DNA of 64,000 nucleotides from Neocallimastix lanati (nom. inval.). Lineage: Eukaryota; Neocallimastigomycota; Neocallimastigomycetes; Neocallimastigales; Neocallimastigaceae. Both the position numbers and the translations under genes were made by a program. Positions 12,101-24,900 of the stretch are shown one piece after another. How positions within the stretch are numbered: the stretch's first letter is position 1; every line of letters begins with the position of its first letter. The stretch is from contig JACVTC010000166.1 of assembly GCA_016946835.1 (NCBI GenBank), positions 1-64,000 of the forward strand. Reading direction: 5' to 3'. The notes beneath the pieces are model-generated. The model made no database searches, was not told the origin of the DNA, and was given only the letters and a program-made list of their open reading frames with translations.

Positions 12101-15100
12101 CATAAGCAATACAATATGTTTCATCAGGACATCTAATTAATGCTTTAGGAAGCTCATTTGAAACATCAGCATTTATATAATAACCTTTATTCGGTGAGAT
12201 TAATTGACATTTAGTTCCTTTTTCACATTTAATTAACCAATTATAGGAATCGTTTTCATTACTTCTTTTTCTTTGTTTTTCCGCTTTTTTAAATAAAGAA
12301 CTAGCATCAAGATAATATCCTAATCCAGCTTTTATATCACATTCTTCAATACTACCTTTTACAGTACAATCAATTAAACCATCATCTAAGCTTTTAGCAC
12401 TCCAATTCAAATATATACCTTCATTAATGGCTTCAGAGTCTTCTGCTACTAATACTGAATTTTTAGTTAAAGCAAGGAAAACAATTTCTCCTTTATTCTT
12501 ACCGTAAATTTCATTAACATTATTATTTTTAACATTATTAACTTGAAATGCTACATATCTTACTTCATCTTCTTTTGTTGGAAGAGGAACTCCTAAATTT
12601 TTACCGAAACAAACCTCTTTACCATTATCTCCTTCTCCTAATCTTCCTTCATCTCCATCAACACAAGGACCTGAATTTTCTACAATGGTACATCCTTCCC
12701 GCTTCCATCCATTACATTGAAGAATTTTATTATCTTTAGATATAAGATATCCCTTAACAAGGATACATTTTTCTTGGGGTAAATTCTCACCTTCCACAAA
12801 AGTGCACTGATAAGCCATCATATTTGGGGTATCCATAGTAGGTTCTTCAATATTTTTTCCATTATTATCATAAAATAGAATGGCTTTTCCAGCTTCAGTA
12901 AGTTCTACATGATTTTTTCCATTGATATTTTCACAAACTTGATTAACTTCGGTTTGAATTTTATTATTTTGAGAATCCCAACAATAAACTTCATTTGTGC
13001 AACTGCTTTCGCAAGTTTCCAATGAAGTATCTTCAAGATAAATAATACTACCGTCTTTATCAATTTTAACAGAAATTGTACTTTTTTCATGGACCCCCGG
13101 GAATACATTACCTTCAACATCAATGGATTGATAACTTGTTTCGCATCCAATTTCTACTTTGATAGAAGTACTTTTATTGATTTCTATTGAAATACCATCA
13201 GCATCATTTTTAAGACTTCCAGGTCCAGTTAAATTTAATTCACTTATTTTTATTTCTTCACAAATAAGGTCAGCACATCTAATAATTTTTTTATCTGTAC
13301 TTTGTTGTGGTGCAGAATCTATAAAGTATCCATTAAAAGTACTACCTTCAATGACACATTCCGGTTTCTCTCCATTGAAAGTACAGGTTATAAGTTTTTC
13401 ATCACCGCTTACATAATGTTCCTGCTTTTCTTCACTTGCATTACTTTCAAATGAAGAACAATAAACTTTATTATCAGTATCCACTTCACAATAAATTAAA
13501 TGACTTGTGTCGCCTGCATCAATAAATGTAGATGATTTATTTACTATTTCCAATTTACAGGTAATATTTTCGCCTTCGCTTGTACAATGGATAACAGCAT
13601 TTCCATTAGCATCTGGATAATAACCATCTTCAGCTTTTATGATAGTACATTCTGAATTTTGACATATGACAATAATATTACTTTCTTCGCTTGTATCAGT
13701 AATTATAATATTTTCTTTTATAAGATAATAACCATCCTTTTCATCTGGTTTTCCAATGATTGATGATCCGGAATTACCAATGAATTTTTGATAACTATTC
13801 GTTGATCCTATAGCTATCATATAATCCTTACTTTGATCCAGTACCGAATATGCATTGCCATTATCATTTTTCATGCATACCTTCAGTTGTGAGCCATCAT
13901 AACTAACATAATTATATTCTGATGGTGAGCAATTATTTGTTTTTTCTCTTTCTTTCCATTCTCCAGATGTATTATCATTTGTATACATTATGCTATCAAT
14001 ATTCATATAACCAATAGTTTCAATACATTCTCCTGATTCACAAAAGAAGAGATAAACGCTATCTTCACATGAAAGTTCTGAAGAAATATCTTCATAGATA
14101 TTTCCTTCATTCAATTGTTTATATGCTCCAATACTTCTTTCATCATTAAGAGAGTAGCTACCATTATCTGAAAGGTAGATATAGTAATTTTCTTGAGGAC
14201 TAATATTAGAATTTGGAACTTTAATTACGTAATTTCTATCCTTTCCTTCAAAAAATTTATCATTAACAATATAACTAACAGAACTTTCATTTGAATATTT
14301 AATCATTTTTTTAGCTTCTAATGGACTTCCAGTTACCACAGCCTCAAAAGCAATATAATTTCCATTATTACCCTGAGAAAGTTCTACACTAATTTCATCT
14401 CCTAAACAAAGATAATATTTTCTTGATTCTGTGACAATAAGTCCTATATTGTTTTGACAGTAGTTAGGCTTTATAGAATCAATCTCACTTATGGCCGTAT
14501 ACTCAGTGGCTCCTAATGTATTTTCTTTAAAAATATAATATTTTGAGTTAAATATAGCATATCCAGATACCAATGTACAAGTACTTGACTTTCTTTCACA
14601 TCCATAAATACCAATACTTCCGTTATAATTTTCGAGATCACTTCCACTGGCTGCAGTGATAACATTTCCATCATTTTTACTGACATGGTAACTATTATCC
14701 ATAATTTTTAATGTCAATGAATTTGACTTTGCTTTCAACATGATATATGAATTTGGTGTACTTTCACTGAATACACTATCTATAGTGGCATCAATTATAT
14801 ATATATTACCATTAGTTACCTCAATTGAATCATTATCTTTTAAGCAAAGTTTCCAATCCTTGATAAGACCAAATTCATTACAAGTACTATCTGGTACAAT
14901 TCTTTCAGTTGTACCATTAATACTTAAAGAATAATAACCAGGGTCATTATCGGTAAATTTTAAATAACCATAGGTTTGTTTACAAATCTTATTTTCGTCA
15001 CAATCATACAATCCCAGACTACTTAATCCTTCTTCAATTTCATCTGAGATAGTTGGTAATTTGAAAGCTGTTGCACTATCACGTATAACCCCATATAATC

Positions 15101-15952
15101 CAATTTCATTTAGAGGATTGATAATATTACCTATAGAAAAAATACCAGGAATTGCACGAATTAATAATGTTCCTTCTTTAATAACATAATCAGCTTTTTC
15201 ATTATCTGAAAGAAATGGTATACTTTCATCATTATCGATGACAAGTTCATGTCCTCTATTAATTTCCCCAATATTCTCACTGAATGTGCATTCCTTATTT
15301 TTATTAAGAGAAGAAGGGTTATCTTCAATTTTATTTTTTAATTCATAATATTTATTACCATCGGTAATGTAGCCAGTATTAGAAAGGCATATACCATTTC
15401 TTCCACAATTGAATAGCAATAATTTTTCAACTATATCAGCATCAATACTTGATGGTAATTTATATACCATCATTTTTTCTTTGTCAATGAGATTTGGTCC
15501 TGCATCGCCATAAAGATTATTTAGAATAATATTAGTATTTGTGGCACTCACTATAATAATTTCACCACTATTACTTTTAAATGGAGTAGAATCATTTGGT
15601 TTAGATATAATATAATTTGAAGCTGATGTATTCAATTCAATCGAAACCTTTCCTGAACAGAGTTTTCCATCATTAGTCAACTTCCCGTTTTCTTCTATAT
15701 TATTCGATGTACAAAACGACGCAACTTCATCATTAAAATCACTGGAATTATAGATAGCGTAATAACCACTAGAAGTAGTAGCATCATTAGCTTTTAAATA
15801 CCCCACAGTTTGTTTACAAACTGAATTAGTCATATCGCAATTAAAATACAACAAGTTCTTTAATACTGGGGTAATATCAGCAATTGCAAGTGTAGTCACA
15901 ATAGATGTAGTCTCCACATTTACTAAATTTGCACCATCCGAAAGAGCATTAT
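6198..15952 (-). CDS. scaffoldin-like gene, exon 12 (9.75 kb, repeat region and C-terminal anchor)
   Basis: One uninterrupted exon of 3,250 codons. It opens with further large modules (YFNCDMTNSVCKQTVGYLKA; LFNCGRNGICLSNTGYI; LYDCDENKICKQTYGYLK). From roughly 13650 down to 8200 it carries dozens of short units with an aromatic-Asn motif (YYIN, VFLN, YYVN), LIKC or IIKC, and a second Cys about five residues on. Basic stretches EKQRKRS, SNRRRS and IKRRS could be proprotein-convertase sites. The last ~25 residues are hydrophobic after a Ser-rich SSDSKS, followed at once by the stop, which suits a GPI signal or a tail anchor. Being intronless sets it apart from the upstream half of the gene. Confidence 0.88.
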
Positions 15953-18900
15953 CTATTATTTATTAATTTAAAACAATAAATAAATTATAATAATATATTT
16001 TATTTTTTAATAAATTAATTCTGATTAATTATTTGTTATATATATAAAAATATGAATTTTTAATCATAATAAAAAATTATTTTTATCCATAATTTTTTTT
16101 CATTAAATGAAGTTATTAAAAACATTTTTTTTTAATATGTAAAAATTCTAATAATAAGTATAAGCTTAAAAATATATTTTTCATTTAATTACCAGTCAAG
16201 GCTTCTATTGTAAATATATTTTTGATAGCTCGTATAAATTTAGCGTCACCACCTGAAAAACCGATGTAATATCCTTTTTTATCCTCCGAAAAGAATTCTA
16301 TACTTTCCATGCCGAGACAAAGTTTTCCATAGGAAAGTAATTTTAAGCCATCATTACTAGTGGAGCATTTGGTTCCAAAATTATCATCCGATACTAGACC
16401 ATTTTTTGTTGATTGATTACTATCTACAATTTTATAGTATGTATTATCATGTTTGACATAGCCTTCAATGTTCGTACAAATACCTTCTCTAGTACATGTA
16501 CAAAGTAAAGCATTATTAATGCTTTCATCAGTCACCAAGGATGCTTCACTTTTAGCATTGGAAACAAAAAGATTTACACCTTTTTCTTTGTAATAATTAT
16601 CCAAATAAAAGGCTCTACCATTTGATCTAACAATTACACTTTGTTTAGTAGTACTTGCTTTGGAAAATATACTTTCTTTTTCTGTTGATATAGAATAAAT
16701 ATTACTATCATTTATTGAAAGTTTAATACTACTATTAAGACAAAGTTCTCCCCCATTTTTTTGTATTTTTGCAAAATCTGTATCACCACAGGTTGGTTCT
16801 GAAGCAAAACTGTCTAAGGTAATCCCATTTGCAGCACCAACAGCAAAAGAATAATATATTTTTTCATCATCAACATCACTGGAAACCAAATAACCATAAG
16901 TTTGTTTACATATTTTATCATTATTTTCACATCTAAAAAGGGCCAAATTACTAATATTGGGAGTTAATAAAGAAGCTTTTAAATTATCATCAGATATGTT
17001 AATAATTTTTGCTTTTTCACAATCAATCAAATTTAAATCTTCTAGATGACTTTCATCTATAATACTAGTGCCATCGTTATCTATTAAATTATAATATATT
17101 ATAATATTAATTGTTAATTATTGAAATGTTGACAGTGTTCATTAATTTTTAAAAAGTTTAGAAAATAAAATTAAAAATAAAAATTAATATAAATCAAAAT
17201 TCTAAGTTATTATATTTTTGACTATTTTTCATATTATTATTATTATTTAATTATAATAAAATATGATAATTTAAAAAAATAACAATAATAATTATTTTCT
17301 GTTTTTTTTTTTTCTAAGCTTAAAGTAATACTTTTTTATTTGTATATTTAATATTTATAATTAGTACTATAATATCATATATGTAAAAATAAATATTATT
17401 TACCTTTCAATGATATTTTAGCAATTATATTTTCTATCGTTTTGACAAATTTATATGTTCCATCTTCGTTAATAATATAATTTTTATAACTTGTTGGGAA
17501 TGGTATGCTATCAATATCACCAATACAAAATTTTCTTTCAGTTTTTTCTAATTTACCAGCATTACTTAATGAACAACTATCTATATAATCACTCTCAATC
17601 ATTTCTGATGACTCTGAAGCTTTAATTTTATAATATTTGCTATTAATATTTGTATAACCTTCCGCCCCTGTACAAACACCTTCAGATTTACAAATATAAA
17701 GAGATAAGACACTTTCAGAAGAAGGAGTATCATTAGTGTCGATTAATTTATTGGAATCAAATAATTTCACACCATGATTGTTTGAAACTATTAAAAATAT
17801 ATATATATATATATATATAAAGATTATTAATATAAAAAGTTTTATCAAACGAAAACTTAATTATATTTTTTCTTTAGGTATTATTATTTTTAAAAATATT
17901 TAAATCTTATTTATTTAATTTTTTTAATTATTTGGTATTTTATTTTTTTTTAAATTGTTTTGAATAAAAAGATACTAAAACTCTAAAAAATTGAAATAAA
18001 AATAAAAATATTATAAATTGAAAAAAGCAATATAAAAATAAAAAGGACTTACTATCAACAATATTTTCAAAAACAAAAGAATTGGTATCAGCATAAATTA
18101 AAATATTTTCATCGGATATGTTCGCAAATACAGAACCAGAGATGGGAGGTTTTATTATATAAGTTATTGATTGATCTGTTTGGCTTAATTCCCCTTCAAA
18201 ACTACCAAGACAAAGCTTATCTGAAGTTCCTAATTGCCCAACTAAACCAGGTGAACACACATTGTTTGGAGTAACGAAATCATTATTACCATTCCAGCCA
18301 ATAGAATAAAAATTTTGATTACCATTATCATTAATCTTAATATAGCCAGTAGTTTTTTTACAAGATAAATCTGAACTATTATTATTAATTTCAATACAAT
18401 AGTATAGTGCAAGATTTGGTATATCTAAATTGTCATCAGTTGGTTTCACTTTCTTTGAAATTTTATTATTCACTAAATTTACTCCTTTCGTAAGACCTTG
18501 GATTTTTAAATGTTATATTATTTATAAAAAAAATTGCATATAAAAAAAATTGAATAAAAATAAAATTTAACATTAATTTCAAATATTATGTAAAAATGTA
18601 TTATTAATTCTTTTATATTAGTCAATAATAAAAATTTAAAATAAATAATTACCTTCAATACTACTTATCAAAAACATATTTGGTATTGAAGTAATAAATT
18701 TTAAATTACTTATTTCCCCTTCTTTTCCTTTAACAATATAATTTTTTTTTTCATTAATATTAGTTAAGAATGCGACAGCTTCATTGTCATTATCATTAAT
18801 ACATAATTTTCCTTCTGTGATTAATTCACCAATATTGCCATTGCAAGAATTTTTTAATTGGTCAATTTTCTTGGATTGACTATCTTTACTTATGGAATAG

Positions 18901-21900
18901 TAGTTTCCACTTCCATTGGTAACAAAACCTCCTTCTAGACTACAAATACCTGAAATTTCACAGCTATAAACTTTTAATTTTGTATCATTTTCTGTAGTTA
19001 TATCTCCAACTTCAATAACAATATTGGAAGCGGTGAGTAAAATTTCATTACCTCTATAGAAATTATCATAGAAGATAACATTGGATGTGGAATTGGTTAC
19101 AATCGAATTATTAGTACTATCAGTAAATACATTATTAGCAACGGTATCAATAACATATATACCTTCATCTGTGAAATCAACATTCTTGGATTCAGTATTT
19201 AGACAAAATTTATTTGATGTAGCATTATTGACTGTTTCAGAAGCAATACTTCCAATTGTTCCAGAAGTACAGTTTTCTGATGTAGTAGCTGATTTAGTTC
19301 CATTGAAATTTATTTCATAAATGGTATTTGCTCCTTTCAAATAACCATAGGTTTGTTGACATTTTTTAACAGTACCATTGAGATTGCAATTGAAAAAATA
19401 GAGATTTGTCAGAGTTTCTGTTTCTATTTCTTTATCAAAAGATTTAAATTTCGATATTGAACTTTCGATCCTATAAATATTGAGACCATCATAAGGATGC
19501 TCTAAATAACGTTTAAAAATAAATTAATGATATATAATTAAATTAATTAACATGATTGAAATTATAATTACAAAATATTAAATATTAAAACGGACTTTTT
19601 TAGAAAATTAAAAAATAAAATATAAAAAATAATAGTTTAAAAATGTAATATATCTAAAATATTTAAAATATCTGAAATAACTAAAATAAAATTTAGTGAA
19701 AATAAAATTTTAATGAAATTTAAAAAAAATAACTAACTATAAAAATAAAAGTGTTCTTAAAAAAAAAAAATAATTGTTAAAATTTAATTTTTTCTTGTAA
19801 TTATAAATTTTGAAATAAATAAATAAATATGTTATCAATATTACATCTCATTTACCTGTTATTTCTACTTTTGCGATCAGTCCTGATGCAGTTTTCACTA
19901 ATCTAGGTTTAGTATCAACTTCATAAATAATGTAATTTTTTACTTTATCTGGGTAATTTTCACTCTCTGTACCTCCAGTACAAAATTTTTGATTCGAATT
20001 TAATTTACCAGTACTCTCTTCCGAGCATTCATTAACAAAATCAGCGTTTTCCATTCCTTTTGATCCAGAAATTCTAATATTATAATAATTTGTATTATCA
20101 TTGGCATAACCTTCTGCTTGAAGGCAAATACCTTCTGTATTACAGATGTATAAGGATAACGCTTCATTACTACTAATGGAATTGGGGCTAATTAATTTAT
20201 TAGATTGGAATAATTTTACACCACCATCTGTTGAAACTATTTGGAAAAAATATATAAAAAATAAAAATAAGTATATATATATAAATTTAGTTTCTATTGA
20301 AAATTTTAATGTATTATTTATTTATAGATAAAAATTAATAAATAACAGAATAAATATAAATTAATTTTTATCTATAATTCTTTTAAATATAAATATTTTA
20401 TTACTTTTTAATTCTATCTTATTTTATATTTTTATTTTTATTCCTATTTTTATTGTTTTATTTTTATATCTATTGTTTTATTTTTATTTTTATTGTTCCA
20501 TTTCGATTTCTATTGTTTTATTTATATTTTATTTCTTTTGATTTTATTTTTATTTTTATTTTTATTTTTATTTTTATTTTTATTTTTTTTTTAAAAATCT
20601 ATATCTATATTATTCTGTGATATTAATTTCTTAATTATTTTACTTATTACTCTTTATTTTTTTATTTAATTCTATTTTTTTTCCACTTTTAATTTTATAT
20701 TTTAATTAAAAATATAAAAACATAATATATTAAAAAATGGAGTATTTGTTATATATAAAAAATCAAATTACCATCTACAAATTTATCATGATAAAAAGCA
20801 TTACTAGTGGAAGTTATATAGATATTTATATCAGTTAAGTCAGAAAATACAGATCTATTATTATTGTACATAATATAAGATTCGGACGGGCTTAAGGACC
20901 CAGTATATGTATTTAGAGAATTTTCATCCTTAATACAAAGGTTTCCTGATGTGTCTAATTTACCTATATCTGTTTGATCACATGAAGAGATATTACTTAT
21001 AAACTCTGTATTTTTTTCAAGACCATTTGCGTCAATAGTGTAGTATTTAGATGAATCACTATTTCCCATCTTAATATAACCATAAGTTCTTTTACATATT
21101 TTATTAGTGGTTTGACAACTAAAAAGAGCTAAATAAGGAAGATCATCAGATGTTATTGTTCCTGATGTTAAATCCGTTATAGTAGCATCATTTAAATTAA
21201 TTAAATTGAGTGATCCACCGGTGCCTTATATATTATTATTAAAATATATTATAATTAACAAAAAGAAAAGATTAGATAGAATATAAAAATATTTATAATA
21301 TATCTAGGATTTGGTTTAATTTATTATCAAGTAATTAATAATAATTAAGAAAAAATAATATATATAAATTATCAACTATAATTATTATGAATGAAATGTA
21401 TATTAATTCAAAGAAAAAAAATTCTATTTAAAATAATTAATAAACTCTAATTAAAATAAAAAATAAAATATTAAAATATATTACTACTAGTGGGGGCTAC
21501 TATAAATAAATTCTTTTTAGCAATGACTAATTTATAATTTGTTCCATCATATGTCATATAATAACTAATAGTGTCATCTTTTATAAAGTTAATGGCATCA
21601 TTATTAGATCCAGTGATACAGAGCTTTCCACCTTTAAGAAGATTATTAATAGTACAAGTGTCTGACAAAGATTCAGTAATTTCAGATGCATTAGAATTTA
21701 TTATTTGGTAATATTTGTCATCTTTTTCAATAAAAGCATCAACTTGTGTACATATACCTGAAGTATTGCAAAGATAGACCTTCAATTTGGTTACATCTGT
21801 ATTCTCAGTAATTTCAGTAATTTTTGTATCTGCATCAGTGAGTACTACATTTTTGCCATCGCTTACATCATAGAGATTATCATAGTAAAAGGCATAATTG

Positions 21901-24900
21901 GTTGCACTAATAACAATATTTTCAGCAGAAGCTGAAAAAATGTTATTGGCACTGACACTTATAACATAATTATTGCCATTAGTCATACTATCTGTTTTAG
22001 GATCACTGGAATCATTAATAAGACATAAATATCCATTGGATTGCAATGTTCCTATATCAGAAGAGTCACTACATTTTGATGAAGTAAACTCAACTACTTT
22101 ATTAGGTTTGGATTTATTTGCATCAAATGAATAATAATAAGTATTATCTTTTGATTTAATATAACCATAGGTTTGTCTACAAATTTCTTTTTCAATATCA
22201 CAATTGAAAAGTGTTAAATTTGTAATGATATTTGTTAAATCATTAGCATTTATATTTTCTATATCTATTTTTGTTACATCTTCTGTATTAATAACATTAA
22301 ATTTTTCAAGATGAACTATGATATCAGATACAATATTTAAAAAATATAAATAAATAATTAAAATCAGTAATTTATTTTAAAAAAAATTATAAAAATAAAT
22401 ATTATATATATGTATATTATATATGTATATATTTATATATTCAAATTTAATATTTTAAAACAATAAAATTTCTTTAATTTTTTTAACTTATTTGTTTCTT
22501 TGTTCTATTTTTTTCTTTCCATAAAATCTATACAATTTTATAATTTATTTATTTTCTTTCTTTTTCAAATTTTAATATATAGTTTATCAATTAATTAAAT
22601 GCGTCTTCGTTCTCATTTTACTTTTTTTATTTTATAATATTTAATTTCATTTTTATTTATAACTAGTTTTATTTTTATTTTTATTTTTTTTTTTTTTAAT
22701 TTTCTTTTTATTTTATTTCAATATATTTTATATTATTATTTTTATATTCAAAGCTCTTTCATTTATTCTTATTAATTTTTTTTATTACATATACGTTTTC
22801 TTTCTAATTTTTATTTTCATTTTTTATTGGTGTTTAATAATTGCTCTATTTTAAAAATTAGATTTTTTATTTTATACATATATTATTTAATTAATTATTT
22901 TGGCTTACCTGAACCATTAAATTCTTCTATTGTAAACATATTCTTTACTCCTCTAACAAACAAATATTGGTCATCTTTATTATAAATATAATATTCTGGT
23001 TTAGTTACATCATCTATAAAATCAATACTCTCATTTCCGAGACATAACTTCTTGTTTGAAATTAAATTACCCGCAGCTTCTTTGGTACATTCATAATTGC
23101 TATTGTTAAAATTAATTTTTTCTGATTTATTATCTTCAACTTTATAATAATTTTCTTTATTATCTTTTATATAGCCTTTTAAAGAATGACAAATACCGTT
23201 ATTATTACAGTAATAAAGTACCAACTTATCTTCGTTTTTATCGGTAATATCACTTTCTGTTGTTGAAATTAAAACACCACTACCAAATAATTGTATTCCC
23301 TCATTTGTACTGAGACCATTATAGATAAGAGTATTCGACGTTGCTGAAATCACTAAACTTTTTCCTTCTAATTTATTGTAAAAAATAGTTTGAGAATTCG
23401 CTGATATAATATATGATTGTCCACCTGTCATAGCATCATTAATTCTATATAATCCTTGACAAAAGGCGCCTTCATTTGTGATTTTACCTATATCTGTATT
23501 ATTATCACTACATTCTGTAGTACTAAAATCGCCATTTTCCATTAATTTATTACTACCATCATATGAAATAGAATAATATTTTACGTCATCTATTTTACTT
23601 GTCTTGAAATAGCCAAATGTTCTTTTACAGGAATTATTATCACAGTTTAGTATAATTATACTATTTATAGCATTAGTAACATTACTAGATTCTAAATTGC
23701 TATCAGTTATATCAATCCCTTTCATAGTACTGACATCAACAATATTATGTCCATATTTTTTATTACATTTACCTTGTTTACATTCATAGATATAATAATT
23801 ACTTAAATCTGAATCATTTAATTCGGAATTACTAAATTGGGAAGCTTTCTTTTTTGTGTCATTATTTATTATTATAATATTTTTAACTATATAATCATAA
23901 AAGAAAAAAACAATTTATCAGTTTATAGAAAATAATTATAAAAAAAATATTAAAAAAAAAAATTTTTTATTATACCATTTTCAGAATTATTATAATAGAT
24001 TACGTTCGGTGTATGTTTCAATAAAATACCATCATTTTCAGTTGAAATAGAAAATATTGAATCAGATGATGGATTAATTAGAATATATTCGTCATCATTT
24101 CCAGATGCAAATGCAAGACTTATTGAAGATCCTGAAGAATTCATACCCAAACATACATCATCATTTGAATTAAATTTACCTATTGAGTTATTATTACATA
24201 ATTCATTAGTATCTGTATCTAATTTTGTAGCACCACTTTCACCTATGATAAAAAAAGAATTTTGTTCTTTTTTTGCATATCCCTTTTTCACAAATGGAAG
24301 CTCTACATCACCTTCATCACCTATATAATTAAGTTGCTCTATATTACTTCCTGCCACTTGATAATAACTTGTTAAATTTATTTTCCAGTCTTCTGGTTCT
24401 TCATACAACATAACATACAATTCATTTATCATAATGTAACCTGTGGTTTTAACACATCCACTTTCCGAACAGACATACATACTATAATCTTTAACATTAG
24501 AATCAGTTATTTTTTTTTTTAGTGTTAGATCTATTTCTGTACTGTTAGAAGCGAATATATGAACACCAGAAGTTAATTTTCCTACACATGAGCTTTCAGT
24601 AGAACCCACTCTATATATAAATCCATTCTGTAGGCAGTTTTTATTTTTATAATCAATTTCGAAACAATTATTATCAGTTATTTCATTTTCACAATTATCT
24701 AAACCAGCTATAATATTTATATTTCATTTTATAAAATTAATATTAAATATATAAATTTTAGAATAATTAAAATATAAAAAATTAATTTTTTAAAGAATTA
24801 TATAAAAAACTTATTATTAAAGAGTATTTAATTTAAACTTTATTATTTTGATTTCAGTAAAAATAAGAAAAAAATATATTATTTACCTGCTAAAGCATAT

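Noticed and set aside
17788-18052. Hydrophobic tail of the unspliced frame below 18053 as a membrane segment
   Set aside because: It follows a GTAAGT donor and reads intron sequence; splicing to 17787 restores the module.
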